Shown: one piece after another, positions 28,031 to 38,728 of the stretch
Layout: each line of letters starts with the position of its first letter
Numbering within the stretch: position 1 is the stretch's first letter
NCBI GenBank assembly: GCA_963736055.1
Contig: CAVTNM010000008.1
Span: 434,001 to 498,000, forward strand
Direction: 5' to 3'
DNA length: 64,000 nucleotides
From: AC-32 sp963736055
Lineage (GTDB): Bacteria > Actinomycetota > Thermoleophilia > Gaiellales > Gaiellaceae
Notes under the pieces: model-generated
Database searches by the model: none
Told to the model about the DNA's origin: nothing
What the model saw: only the letters and a program-made list of their open reading frames with translations
Made by a program: the position numbers and the translations under genes

Positions 28031-29960
28031 CTAGCCGGCTGCTTGTTGCACCTTCTCGAGCTCGGCGCGCGGAGCCTCGCTTTGCGGATCGAGCTGAACA
28101 GCCCGCTTCAGCGGCGGGATCGCGCGCGTGTAGTCCTGCTGGCGCTCTTCGAACTCACCCAGCTCGAGCCACGTTCGCCAGTTGAGCGGCTGCAGGCGCA
28201 CCGCGTCGATGTAGAGCTGGCGCTCTCCCTGGAAGTCGCCCAGCTGCTCCAATGCAAGCGCTTGCCAGAAAATCGGGTCGATGGCGAGCGGGTTCAGCGA
28301 CCGCGCATCTCGCGCGTGCCTGTACGCCTGAAGCGGCCTCCCCCCTGCGAGCGCGGTCACCGCGGCATCCGTGTCCCGCTGTGCGAACCACGGCGTGAGC
28401 AGCGAGAGCGCAAAGGCCACCGCGACCGCCACCGGCAGCGGTGCCAGCCACGGGCGCGGCTCCTCCTGCGCGACACCGCCCCCGAGCAGCACGCCCAGAG
28501 TCAGGAAGAAGGGGCCGCTGACCGCGACGAAGTCCCAGTCGAAGTCGACCAGCGAGTGCAGCAGGTATGCGACGAGGACGATCGCCAGCGCGATGGCGGC
28601 GGCCCGCTCGATGCCGCCGCAGACGCCGCACGCCGCGCACGACCGCGGTTCCGGCCGCGGCGAGGAACCCCAGGAACAGCAGCAGCCCGACGATCCCCGT
28701 CTCGCTCAGGAACTGCAGCGGGAGGTTGTGCGGCTCGGTGACGACGATGTCGTTCGTCCGCAGGAGCCGGTGCGTCAACTCGAAGGTGCCCGCCCCGGTA
28801 CCGCGGGCCGGCTGGTCTTCGAACGCGTGCCAGGCCTCTTTCCACCAGAGCCAGCGGCTCGACGAGTTGACCGTCGCCAGGCGTTGCGGGCCTTCCTGCG
28901 CGTTGGCGTTGGTCGGCTGCGCGGTGAACTCCTTGAACCACCCCGTCGGCTTCGTCTCGACCACCACCCCGACCGCGGCGACCGCGACCCCGACCACCAG
29001 AACGCCGAGCGCCACCTGCCCGACGAGCCGTCGACGCCGGTCGTCGAGGGGCCGCCGCTCCTCGGCGAGCGAGCCCAGGTACGCGACCGCGCCCACGAAC
29101 AACGCCGCCAGCACGAACACGACCGCGAACCAGGCGCCGTCGTGCACCCGGACGGAGTGGCTCTGCCCGTCATCCGCGAGACCGGGCTGCGAGAACGCCC
29201 AGACCGCGACCCCGAGACCGGCGCCGCCTCCCAGCAGGAGCGCCGCAGCGCTCTCCACGCGCGGGCTCCCGAGCGCGATCCAGAGGAGGGCCGCGACACC
29301 CCCGGCGAGCACGCCGCCGCGCGAGTAGGTCAAGGTCAGCCCGACGACGAGCGCGAAGACGTAGACCACCGCCAACGCACGTAGCCAGTGGGCATGCTCG
29401 CGCCGGGCCGCCAGCCAGAGCGCGAGCGGCAACGCCATCGCGAAGAGCAGCGCGAGCGCGTTCCAGTAGCCGACCGGCGCGCTCAATCGCGCGACCCGCC
29501 CCGACCCCGAACCGACCCCTGGGAACGCCTTCGTCAGCAGCGCCCAGCCGAGCGGCAGCGCGAGCGCCGCGGCGAGGACGTAGGCCCACGTGTACGCCGC
29601 CCGCGGCACGAACGACCCCACGGCCACGCCCACGGAAATCAGGGCGAGGTAGACGAGGCCGCGGTTGAGGTAGTCCCAGGAGCGGTCGGGCTCGATCGAC
29701 CAGGTCACCGAGATCCCGATCCACGTGACGAGCGCGGTGAGGAGCAAGAGCGCCGCCACCGCATCCCGCCCGAGCGCCGGGCGCGGCAGCCCGACGAAGG
29801 CGCCCGCCGCGACCGCAGTGGCCACGAAGAGGGCTGCCAGGCCGATCCAGACGAGCCGTCCGTTCGACGACCCAGAGGAGAGCAGGCTCGAGACAGCGGC
29901 GAGGAGGCCTCCGGCACCGAGCAGCGAACGCGCCGCCCAGCGATCGAAGGCCCTGCGCAT
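28031..29960 (-). CDS. O-antigen-ligase-like membrane protein with TPR tail, one frameshift
   Basis: About twelve membrane helices fill the first 450 residues, with a Wzy/WaaL-type core: TLTYSRGGVLAGGVAALLWI, and a large outer loop followed by VVTEPHNLPLQFLSETGIVG. Near 28612 the frame shifts by one base; reading on gives GIERAAAIALAIVLVAYLLH, more helices and a TPR-like C-terminal domain (QALALEQLGDFQGERQLYID, LGEFEERQQDYTRAIPPLKR) ending at 28031. The whole protein would be about 640 residues. Such proteins ligate or polymerise surface glycans. The TPR fusion is seen in other Actinobacteria and Chloroflexi. Confidence 0.85.
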
Positions 29961-30083
29961 CAGGCGGGGAGGCTAACATCAGGCCAGATCGAATCCTGCG
30001 TTTACAAAGTGTTTACGCGGGCATCACGGTCGGCTTAAGGAGGGTCGCCAGACTCCAACGAACGGCTCCCTGCCCAGCGCCAC

Positions 30084-30653
30084 ATGCGTATCCGTCCTGC
30101 CGCCACACTCTCGCTCCTCCCCGCGCTTCTGGCGGGCTTCGTGCTGCTCCTCGCCCTACCAGGGCAGGCTGCCGCGGCGAAGCCGTGCTGGGAGCGCGTG
30201 ATCGACGACTGGCTCGCCAACGGCACGATCACCGGGACCTACAAGGTGAGCTGCTACCAGCAGGCGCTCAAGCACGTGCCGGAGGACATGCGCGACTACA
30301 CCAACGTCACCGACGCGATCGACGCCGCCATGGTGGCCGCTCTCCGCGGGACCGGAGGGAACGGCAACGGCGGAACCGGCTCGAGCTCGGGCACGGGCGG
30401 TACTGGTACCTCCGGAAGCGGCACCGGCCAGGCGGAGAAGCCCCGCAAGCTGCAGGTCGTGCCGGATCGCTCGTACTACCGCCGGGCGATCGACAACCTC
30501 GGGACGACGAGCGCCGACTCGGTGCCGATCCCGCTGCTCGTGCTCGCCTCACTGGGCGGGCTCCTGCTCCTGAGTGCTGCGGGGCTCGCCGGAACGAAGC
30601 GCTACAAGGCGATTCGCGCCCGGCCGAAGCCGAAGCCGCCGGCTAGTAGCTGA
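30084..30653 (+). CDS. Secreted protein with C-terminal membrane anchor, unknown function
   Basis: The 189-residue protein has a signal peptide ending near AAAAKP and a small Cys-containing domain (CWERVIDDWLANGTITGTY ... VSCYQQALKHVPEDM). A Gly/Thr/Ser-rich linker follows, then a C-terminal helix (IPLLVLASLGGLLLLSAAGLAG) with a basic tail. The layout is that of a sortase-independent, wall-spanning or membrane-anchored surface protein. No family is recognised. Its last codons overlap the end of the convergent gene by 11 bases. The upstream 120 bases hold a repeated GTTTAC element (30000-30015). Confidence 0.65.
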   Translation: MRIRPAATLSLLPALLAGFVLLLALPGQAAAAKPCWERVIDDWLANGTITGTYKVSCYQQALKHVPEDMRDYTNVTDAIDAAMVAALRGTGGNGNGGTGSSSGTGGTGTSGSGTGQAEKPRKLQVVPDRSYYRRAIDNLGTTSADSVPIPLLVLASLGGLLLLSAAGLAGTKRYKAIRARPKPKPPASS

Positions 30654-31164
30654 ACGTCACCGTCCCGGCGACGCGCGCCTTGTAGGCGACGCAGCGCCCG
30701 AGGATGCGGTGCCTGTAGTGCGTCAGGGTGACCGCGAAGGTGCCGGTTCCGCCCGAGCTCGAGGTCGTCGAGACACCCTCCAGCGTGTCCACGACCCGAT
30801 AACGCTGGTTCGTGCAGTTCGGCCCGCGAGTGATCGCCGTGATCTGGCCGCCGTGGAAGCTGAAGGTCCCGGCGACCGCGTCGAGTGACCTTCCGGGCCC
30901 GCGAACCGTCATCGCGAATGGTCCGCCGTTGACGTAGGTGGGCTTGGAACCGAGCTTGTCGTGCTTCACCGTCGCGTTCCAGAACACCTTGCCGCCCGCG
31001 TTGCCTTTCCCGGTCCCGGCGAAGGAGCCGACCTTGGAGGTGAACGCGTACTCGTACCCGACGATCGCGAAGCTCGTCGAGGCCGGAGCGGTCGACGCGG
31101 CCGCCGGCAGCGCCAGTGCGGCGGCTGCGAGAAGGACGAGAAGCACCGGGCGGAGCGCATTCAT
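30643..31164 (-). CDS. Secreted beta-rich protein of unknown function
   Basis: The 173-residue protein has a signal peptide (ALRPVLLVLLAAAALALPAA) and a mature domain of alternating strands with two cysteines (GPNCTNQRY, LGRCVAYKAR) that could form one disulphide. The final strand is ARVAGTVTFSY. It is the last gene of a minus-strand run headed by the Rieske/MMPL genes. No family is recognised. Confidence 0.6.
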   Translation of the reverse strand: MNALRPVLLVLLAAAALALPAAASTAPASTSFAIVGYEYAFTSKVGSFAGTGKGNAGGKVFWNATVKHDKLGSKPTYVNGGPFAMTVRGPGRSLDAVAGTFSFHGGQITAITRGPNCTNQRYRVVDTLEGVSTTSSSGGTGTFAVTLTHYRHRILGRCVAYKARVAGTVTFSY

Positions 31165-31220
31165 GGCGTCGTCGGCTAGGACCGCCGGTCCGCGGCCGAA
31201 GTTAGGGCGTGCGGGCGGCG

Positions 31221-31730
31221 CTAGCTCGAGGTTGCGGCCGGCTCGGGCTCCGGCTCCGGCTCGGCGTCCTGCGAGAAGAGCGACGCGACGCTCTCGTCGA
31301 GGTCCTCCTCCACGAAGTTCTCCCCGCCGAGCGGCTCCAGCAGCTGCTTCGCCTGGTCGATGGCGTCGCCCGCGATCTCCAGGACGATCGCGGAGCTGTT
31401 CGGCTGCAACGACTTGCCGAGCTGCTCGAGCTGGTCGTTCTTGAAGCCGGAATCGCGCAGCTTCGAGACGGCGGCCCCGATCGCACCGCCGGCGACGATC
31501 CCGAGCGGGCCGCCGAGGATGCCGATCGCGCCGCCGAGCAACGCACCACGGCCCGCGCCCCAGTCCTTCGACTCGACGAACTTCGCCTTGCCGTCCGGTC
31601 GGACGTAGAGGACGGCGATGTTGCCGACCTTGTCGCGCAGAGCGCCTCCGAGGGCGCCGCCGGCACGCGAGCCACCGTCGGGAGTTGCGAAGCTCGCGGC
31701 CAGGATCTTGCGGCCTGAATCGTCCGGCAT
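31221..31730 (-). CDS. DUF1269-like (membrane-associated) protein
   Basis: This 169-residue protein has the layout of the DUF1269 family: an N-terminal strand region, GAGRGALLGGAIGILGGPLG with an adjoining VAGGAIGAAVSKL as a glycine-zipper-like hydrophobic hairpin, and a helical C-terminal part (SAIVLEIAGDAIDQAKQLLE). It ends in a Glu/Pro repeat tail. The ATG at 31730 has AGGAGGAACC upstream. It follows the cyclase/ATPase gene by 40 bases. Confidence 0.75.
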   Translation of the reverse strand: MPDDSGRKILAASFATPDGGSRAGGALGGALRDKVGNIAVLYVRPDGKAKFVESKDWGAGRGALLGGAIGILGGPLGIVAGGAIGAAVSKLRDSGFKNDQLEQLGKSLQPNSSAIVLEIAGDAIDQAKQLLEPLGGENFVEEDLDESVASLFSQDAEPEPEPEPAATSS

Positions 31731-31770
31731 GGTTCCTCCTCCGTTCGACTGACTGGCTACGGCCGCGACT

Positions 31771-34234
31771 CTACCCGGAGGCGGTGGCAGCCCGGAGCGC
31801 CTCGTCGACTGCGGCATCGAAGGAAAGCGCGCGCCCTTGCGCATACGCGCGATCGAACTCGGCGCCGTGGGCGACGAGCACTCCACTCGCGTACTCCTCC
31901 TTCTCGAGTTCCCACTGACCGAGGGGAGATCGCTCCGCCTCGGCCTCGAGCGCGCCCCAGAGCCGTCCGGCCAGAGCCGGTCTCCGTTTGACCGCCGAAA
32001 TGCGCGCGAGGTGACCGAGGCCGAAGACCTTCGCCTGCCGGTCCCCGATCTCGCGCGCCAGCTCGAGCTCCTGCCTACAGGTTCGCTCCGACTCGTCGAT
32101 CCGGCCAAGGTGGAACTCGCAGTCGGCGCAGGACGCAAGCATGTTCTGCCGCCACCAGGTGAAGCCAATTTCGGCGCACATCTGCTCGCTCGTCCTGAAT
32201 AGCTCGAGCGCCGCCTCGAAGTCCCGCTCCTCATGCACGACGTAGCCGAGAGCACCGATTGCCTCGGCCTCGCCGCGGGTCGAGCCGAGCTCGCGAAAAC
32301 GTTCGGCGCTCTGCTCCAGGAGCTGTCGAGCCCGCTCGGGCTCTCCCAGCACGAGCGCGTTGATCCCGATCCGATGCAGGAGCTCGGCGATCCCCGCGTC
32401 GTTATCGGCTGCGCGGAACAGCGCGAGGCTTTCCTCGTTCGCCTCCTGAGCCTGCTCGTACTTGCCGGCCAGGAACGACGAGCCGGCGTAGCAGCGGAGC
32501 CCCCGCGCGCGAACGAGATCGGGCACGCCTCCCTGTGCGAGCAACCGCTCGAATGTACGGGTCCCCTCGAACGGGTCGGTGATGATCCAGAAGTTCTCGA
32601 GCGCGATCGCAAGCTGGAGTGCGAGCTCGGTCTCACCGGCGCTCGCCAGCCAGTCGATCGCAGCCCTGAGGTTCTCCCGCTCGGGCGGGAAGACGTCGTA
32701 GCGAAATCCGTAGTCGTGCTCGGCCGACATGCCCTCCGACTCCCCAAGAGCGACGAAGAACTCGGCGTGCGCCCGTCGCCGTTGTCCGCTCTCCCCCGCC
32801 TCCTCGAGCTGTTCGGACGCGAACTCGCGGATCGTCTCGAGCATCGCGTACCGCTCGCCGTCGAAGCGGAGCAGGCTCTTGTCCACGAGCGATTGCAGCG
32901 CGTCGAGGTCCGCCCCCGCCACCCTCTCGGCCGCCTCGAGGGTCCAGCCGCCTGCGAAGACGGCCAGTGCGCGGAAGAGCCGCTGCTCCTGCGATGAGAG
33001 GAGCTCGTAGCTCCAGCCGATGGTGGCGCGCAGCGTTCGCTGTCGCTCCGGTGCGTCGCGGGCCCCGCCTGTCAGCAGCGGCAGGCTCGCCTCCAGCCGC
33101 TCGAGGATCTGCGCGGGCGAGAGGACCTTCACGCGCGCGGACGCGAGCTCGAGCGCGAGCGGCAGGTGGTCGAGCCGGCTGCAGATCGCACGCACCGAGC
33201 CGTCGTCCTCGAACTCCGGCCTCACGGCTCGCGCGCGCGAGAAGAAAAACCCGACCGCCTCCTGTTCCACGAAGGGCGGCACCGGGTACTCCTGCTCGGC
33301 CGCGAGGCGCAGAGGCTCACGGCTGGTCACGAGCAAGCCGAGGTTCGGACAGACGGCCAGCAGCTCGCCGAGCCCGGGCGCGGCCTCGACCACCTGCTCC
33401 AGGTTGTCCAGAAGCAGCAAGATCCGGCGGTTGCCCACATGCTCGGCGAGCTCACCCTTCGCGCCGAGCGTCGTGCCGATCGTGGGCAGGACAAGCTGCG
33501 GATCCCGAACCGCCTGCAGGCCGACCCACCAGACGCCGTGCTCGCGCTCGTCGACCACCTCGGCCGCGGCCTGGACCGCCAGCCGGGTCTTGCCCGAGCC
33601 GCCCGGCCCGATCAGGGTCAGCAGCCGACCGTTCTCGCGGCGCAGGAGGCCGAGCACCTCGCCAAGCTCCCGCTCGCGGCCGACGAACGGGGTCGGCTGC
33701 ACGGGCAAGTTCGACTGGTTCAGCGACTTCAACGGCGGGAACTCGGCGACGCCGACCTGGTAGAGAGGCTCCGGGGCGGCCAGGTCCTTGAGCCGGTGAG
33801 CCCCGAGTCGCCGCAGGTCGCCGGCTTCGGCAAGGAGCTTCGTCCGTTCCGAGACTAGGATCTGCCCGCCGTGACCCGCGGAGCAGATGCGCGCCGCCTT
33901 GTGCACGTCGACCCCGACGTACCCCTCGCCGGAAAGGCGCGGCTCGCCGGTATGCAACGCCCATGCGGACGCGGATCGGCGTCCCGGAGAGGGCTTCCTG
34001 GGACTGTCGAGCAGCAAGCAGCGCCTCCGCCGCATCCGGAAAGGCGACGAAGAATGCGTCGCCCTGGGTGTCGACCTCGACCCCGCCGTGCGCGACGAAC
34101 GACGCGCGCAGCACCCGCCGGTGCTCGGTCAGCGCATCCGCGTACGTGTCAGCGCCAAGCTCATGGAGCAGCGCCGTCGAGCCCTCGATGTCGGTGAAGA
34201 GGAAGGTGACGGTGCCGGCCGGCAGATCGCGCAT
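31771..34234 (-). CDS. Cyclase-like / NB-ARC-type ATPase / TPR regulator, one frameshift
   Basis: The N-terminal class III cyclase-like domain starts VTFLFTDIEGSTALLHELG. An extra T near 33954 breaks the frame; removing it gives MGVHTGEPRLSGEGYVGVDV. The substrate Lys is replaced (VDTQGDAF) and the catalytic Asn of the NxAAR motif is His (VDVHKAAR), so the domain is probably not a canonical cyclase. An ATPase follows (FVGRERELGEVLG, P-loop LIGPGGSGKTRLAVQAA, RILLLLDNLEQV), then a helical TPR-like region (YAGSSFLAGKYEQAQEANEE). No DNA-binding domain is seen. It lies between the MMPL transporter and DUF1269 genes on the same strand. Confidence 0.85.
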
Positions 34235-34256
34235 CAGCGCGAATCATCCGCCACGC

Positions 34257-36442
34257 TCAGTTGCTGGGCAACGGCACGGGCCTCTCGCGGCGCTCGGCCT
34301 CGATCTGGATCCTCGGCAGCCACTCGAGCCAGCTAGGCAGGTACCAGTTCCAGTCGCCGAGCAGGCGCATCGCCGCGGGCAGGAGCACCGAGCGGATGAT
34401 GGTGGCGTCGATCAGGAGCGCCACCGCGATCCCGAACCCCATCTGCTGGAACATGACGAGGTCGCCCATCGCGAAGCCCCAGAAGACGGCGACGATGATC
34501 AGCGCCGCGCCCGTGATCAGCCGCGCGGTCGAGGAGACGCCGTGGACGACCGCGTCGGTCGTCGAGCCGGTCTCGTCGTAGCGCTCCTTGATCCGGCTGA
34601 GCAGGAACACCTGGTAGTCCATCGAGAGGCCGAACAGGACCGAGAAGAGGAACAGCGGCACCCACGCCTCGATCGCGTCGATGCGCTGGAAGCCAAAGAG
34701 GCCGCTCCCGACGCCGTGGTGGAAGACGAGCACGACGAGCCCGTAGGCCGCCCCGACCGAGAGCAGGTTGAGCCCGATCGAGGTGGCCGCGATCACGATC
34801 GAGCGGAACACGATCGTCAACAGCACGAAGCTCAGGCCGAGCACGAAGACGAACACGATCGGCAGCCAGGCGTTCATCGCGTCGATGAAGTCGACGTTGT
34901 CGGCGGTGTCGCCCCCCACGACCACGCGGGCGTCCGTGCCGGCGAAGGCTCGCGGGATCTCGACCGAGCGCAGGTGCCGGATCGCCGCCAGAGCCGTCGG
35001 TCCCGTCCGGTCGCCGCCGACCTGGACGCCGATCGCGGCCGCGTCCCCGCTCTGCCGAGTAGCGCACGTCGCTCGCGCCGAACACCGGGCCGCGCGAACT
35101 CATGACGAAGCCGGGAGATCGCGGCCCGCACCGGCGGCGAGCTCACCCGTCCTTCGACCGCGATCAGCGCGGGGCTCGAGCTCACCTGCGGGAAGTTGCG
35201 CACGAGCGCCTCGTAGCCCTGCTTCGACTCGAGCCGGTCGGGCAACGTGCTCACGCCGCTCGCGCCGAGCTTCAGCCCGATCGCCGGCGAGGCCGCGACG
35301 AGCAGCAGGGCACCGAAGCTCAGCAGGCAGAGCAGCGGCCGGCGCATGACCCCGCGCACGACGGCGCCCCAGAAGCGCCCTTCCTGCCCGCTGCCGGTGT
35401 TGCGCCCGATGAACGGTACGCGGAGCGCGTTCACCCGGTCGCCGAGCAGGCCGAGGATCGCGGGCAGGAGCGTCAGCGCTGCGGCGACCGAGACGATGCC
35501 GACGGCGATCGCCGCCACGGCGAGGCTCTTCATCACGTTCGAGGGCACGAGCAGCATCCCGCTCAGCGCGATCACGAACACGGAGCCGCTGAAGAGGACG
35601 GCGCGGCTGGCGGTCGCACCGGCGGCCGCGATCGAGTCGGGCTCGGCCCGGCCGCCGGCTCGCTCCTCCCTGTAGCGCGAGACGATGAAGAGCGAGTAGT
35701 CGATCCCGAGCGCGAGCCCCATCCCGGTGAGCATGTTCACGAAGAAGACGGAGAGCGAGAACACCTCGGCCAGGATCGCGCACAGGCCGAGCGCGACCAT
35801 GATCGCGACCATCGCCATCACGAGCGGGATGAGCCCGGCGACGACTGCGCCGAAGACGAGGATCAGGATCACGAACGCCGCGGGCAGGCCGAACTGGAGC
35901 TCGCCCGACTTGAGGTCGTGCTGCGAGAGGTCGTTGAAGTCGTGGTCGAGCGTGCCGTCGCCGGTCATCACGACGGTGAAGCCGTTCTCGCCGTTGCTGC
36001 GCTTCGACCAGGCTCAGGAGGGGATCGACATCCGCCTTGCGCTGGATCCCGATCAGGGTCGCGTGGCGGTCCGCCGAGACCTGCGCCGGGTTGTGCGTCT
36101 CGTAGTAGGTCGCGGCCCGGTACACGACACCAGTCGCTTCACCCTCGGCGAGCAGCTTGCGCACGAACGAGCGGAAGGCAGGCTGGTTCACCGTCCGCCC
36201 CGGTGAGCGCACGACGATCAGCTCGTCGACCGCGTTCCGGTCCGGCGGAAAGCGCGACTGGAAGAGATCTTCGGCCTGCTTCGACTCCGGGTTGCCGGTC
36301 ACGTGCCCGGTCGGTCGTCAGGTTCCCGGGCAGGAAGACGGCAGAGAGGCCGAGCGCGACGACGATCGCACCAACCCAGGCGCGCGACCGTGCGCCACGG
36401 ATGGCCGCTCGATGCGCGGGCGAGTCGCTCGGTCACGCCCAT
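34257..36442 (-). CDS. MMPL/RND-type membrane transporter, several frameshifts
   Basis: Two copies of the MMPL membrane region are clear. The first is LPAAFVILILVFGAVVAGLI, then GMGLALGIDYSLFIVSRYRE; the second is WLPIVFVFVLGLSFVLLTIV, then SVLFGLSMDYQVFLLSRIKE. The N-terminus is MGVTERLARASSGHPWRTVA. Single-base shifts occur near 36378, 36305, 36003, 35103 and 35052; correcting each gives continuous family sequence of roughly 725 residues. Members export lipids, siderophores or drugs. Five indels may mean local poor sequence quality or early decay. It lies 29 bases downstream of the Rieske gene and is probably co-transcribed. Confidence 0.8.
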
Positions 36443-36471
36443 CGACTGGAGTATGCCCGCGTCCGCGAGCC

Positions 36472-38217
36472 TCAGACGACCGGTGCCGGAGCCTCGTCCT
36501 CGTAGACCTTCTCGCCGCGGTGGAGCCGCCGCGCGATCTCGTACGTCTGGCGCTGCGACCGGGCAGTCGGCGCGTGTGCGGCCAGGTAGCGGGCGGCGGC
36601 GATCAGCGGCAGCCCGGCGTCGTCGGTGTCGCGCAGCAGCTCGTGCTGGCGCACGCCGGCCTCCACGCACTGGATCGTGTGGAAGTTGCGGTCCTCGCGG
36701 AGCAGGCACGCGCCGAGCGTGGCGATCAGCGGCTCGGGGTCGTCGCTCGCGCCGAGGTATGACGCCGCGAGCTGCCCGGCCGCGTCGACGTGCTGCTGCC
36801 CGTCCAGCAGGGCCGGCAGCTCGGCGAGCAGCGCCTCCGGGTCGGCGTCCGGATCCGTCTGCGGCAGGCGCGTCGCCGGCACGTTCAGGAAGCGGTCGAG
36901 ATGGACGCTCATCGCTGCGTCGAGCACGCCGCGCAGCAGCTCCAGCGAGGGCGAGCGCCGCAGGCCCTGCTCGACCGCGCTCGCGAACGTGAACGTGTGC
37001 AGGGCGGTGTCCCAGTCGCCGAACTCGTTGCTCGTCGGAAAGCGCGCGATCCGCGTCGCGGCTGCGAAGGAGACTGCCGAGGCGAGCTGTACCTCGGTGG
37101 CGCCCTCGCGCAGCGCCGCCAGGAGCGCCTCGAGGATCTCCGCGGCCTCGCCTTCCAGGAGCACCCGGATGAGCTCTGCGCGGCCGTCCCAGCCGTCACC
37201 GCCCGCGTCCGGGAGCCGCTCGAACGCCTCTTCCAGCAGCGAGACCAGGTCGACGGGATTGCGCCACGAGTTCGCCTCCTCCATCCGCTCCGCGAACGCG
37301 AGCTGCGGGCAGAGCGAGGGCAGCACCGTCTCGGCGTGCTCCCAGCCGGCCGTGTCGAGCGCCTCGAGCGCCTTGTTCACGAAGTCGAGCGTGTGACCGC
37401 CGTCGAGGTAGCGGTGGTCGGTCGCGGCCGCGAAGAGCATGTCCGCGAGCTGCTCCTGCGTCGCGCCCGCGCCGATCGCCGAGATGAGCGCCCGCTCGGC
37501 CCCTTCGGCGTCGCGCACTTCGATGAAGCCCCGGAACCAGCGCCCGAGCCGCACGGGCTCGACGTCGGTCCCCGGCAACGGGTCGAGCGGGAACCGCGGC
37601 GACTCCATCGCCGAGTCGGAGGCGACGTCGGCAAGGCCGTGGTAGAGCGCCGCCGAGCGCTCCTCCCAGGCGAGGCGCGGCACGAGGTTCATCAGGCACG
37701 TGAGAGTCGTCAACCCGCGGAACCAGCCGCCGCCCCGCCGCAGCGCGCCGAACTCGAGCCCCGCGCGGAAGGCGTCAGCCCCGGTCGCGTCCGCGTCGGC
37801 CAGCGCGATCGACGACTTGGCCAGGACGAGCGGGATGTTCCTGCGGAGCCCGTCGTAGAGCCTCTGCCGCTGGTGGGCGAGCGGGTCGGCCGGCGGCGTC
37901 AGGTCGACGTAGACGTCGTCGCCCTCGACCTCCACCGGAAAGCGCCGCAGGTCGTCGGCCCACTCGTCGAACGTCCCGCCGGTGCAGAGGTCGAAGCGGG
38001 CGTGGTGCCAGTGGCAGGTGAGGATCCCGTCGGCGACCGAGCCGCGGTGCAGCGGAAAGCCCATGTGCGGGCAGCGGTTGTCGACCGCGTAGACCTCGCC
38101 TTCGGAGGCGAGCAGGCAGATCGTCTTGCCGCCGAGGTGGACGACCATCCGTTGGGCCGCCAGCACGTCCGCGAGTGACGCCGCTCGCGTTCGCTCCATC
38201 GCCTCCACGCGTGCCAT
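36472..38217 (-). CDS. Rieske [2Fe-2S] protein with large helical domain
   Basis: Of 581 residues, the first 110 are a Rieske domain: CPHMGFPLHRG and CHWHHARFDLCTGG supply the two Cys and two His cluster ligands. The remaining 470 residues are helical, with repeat-like character and no mononuclear-iron motif, so it is not an ordinary ring-hydroxylating oxygenase. Its role may be electron transfer or redox sensing. It is transcribed away from a SoxR-type regulator, and its promoter has the 19-bp spacer expected for such control. The ATG may be leaderless. Confidence 0.85.
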   Translation of the reverse strand: MARVEAMERTRAASLADVLAAQRMVVHLGGKTICLLASEGEVYAVDNRCPHMGFPLHRGSVADGILTCHWHHARFDLCTGGTFDEWADDLRRFPVEVEGDDVYVDLTPPADPLAHQRQRLYDGLRRNIPLVLAKSSIALADADATGADAFRAGLEFGALRRGGGWFRGLTTLTCLMNLVPRLAWEERSAALYHGLADVASDSAMESPRFPLDPLPGTDVEPVRLGRWFRGFIEVRDAEGAERALISAIGAGATQEQLADMLFAAATDHRYLDGGHTLDFVNKALEALDTAGWEHAETVLPSLCPQLAFAERMEEANSWRNPVDLVSLLEEAFERLPDAGGDGWDGRAELIRVLLEGEAAEILEALLAALREGATEVQLASAVSFAAATRIARFPTSNEFGDWDTALHTFTFASAVEQGLRRSPSLELLRGVLDAAMSVHLDRFLNVPATRLPQTDPDADPEALLAELPALLDGQQHVDAAGQLAASYLGASDDPEPLIATLGACLLREDRNFHTIQCVEAGVRQHELLRDTDDAGLPLIAAARYLAAHAPTARSQRQTYEIARRLHRGEKVYEDEAPAPVV

Positions 38218-38225
38218 CGTCGGCG

Positions 38226-38256
38226 ATCGTAGAACCTCAACTATGGTTTAAGTCAA
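38226..38256 (-). promoter_or_regulatory. SoxR/MerR-type promoter for the Rieske gene
   Basis: On the minus strand, -35 TTGACT (38256-38251) and -10 TACGAT (38231-38226) are separated by 19 bases, the overlong spacing that MerR-family activators correct. The spacer contains AGTTGAGGT, close to the SoxR half-site ACTTGAGGT, and a weaker opposite half ACTTAAAC. It lies between soxR-like and Rieske genes that diverge with only 39 bases between starts. Confidence 0.6.
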
Positions 38257-38698
38257 GTGGCGGCAGAGCTCTCGATCGGCGAGGTGGCTGCGCGCAGCGG
38301 CGTCGCGCCCTCCGCGCTCCGGTTCTACGAGCGGCGAGGGCCTGCTTGCGGCGAGCCGTACCGACGGCAACCAGCGCCGCTACGACCGCGCCGTGCTGCG
38401 CCGGATCGCCTTCATCCAGGCCGGCCGCGCAGCGGGCGTCCCGCTGGGCGAGATCCGCGCCGCCCTCGACGGCCTTCCGACAAGGCGTCCCCCGAACCGC
38501 CGCGACTGGGAGCGCCTCTCCCACCGCTGGCGCGACGACCTCGACGCCCGGATCGCGACCCTGGAAGCTCTCCGCGACCGCCTGACGACGTGCATCGGCT
38601 GCGGCTGCCTCTCGATCGACAAGTGCGAGCTCCTCAACCCCGACGACGAAGCCGCAACGCTCGGTTCGGGAGCGCACTACCTCCACAGTGACGCCTAG
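38257..38698 (+). CDS. soxR: SoxR-type MerR-family redox regulator, one frameshift
   Basis: The N-terminal winged helix-turn-helix is LSIGEVAARSGVAPSALRFY. An extra C near 38345 breaks the frame; without it the wing reads RGLLAASRTDGNQRRYDRAV. The dimerisation helix follows, then the SoxR cysteine cluster CIGCGCLSIDKC, which binds a redox-active [2Fe-2S] centre. The repaired protein has about 146 residues, normal for SoxR. It probably senses redox-cycling compounds or superoxide and controls the divergent Rieske gene and itself. The GTG start sits inside the shared promoter area. Confidence 0.88.
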
Positions 38699-38728
38699 AA
38701 ACGCCTCGCTGCGTCGTACGCTTCCGAT

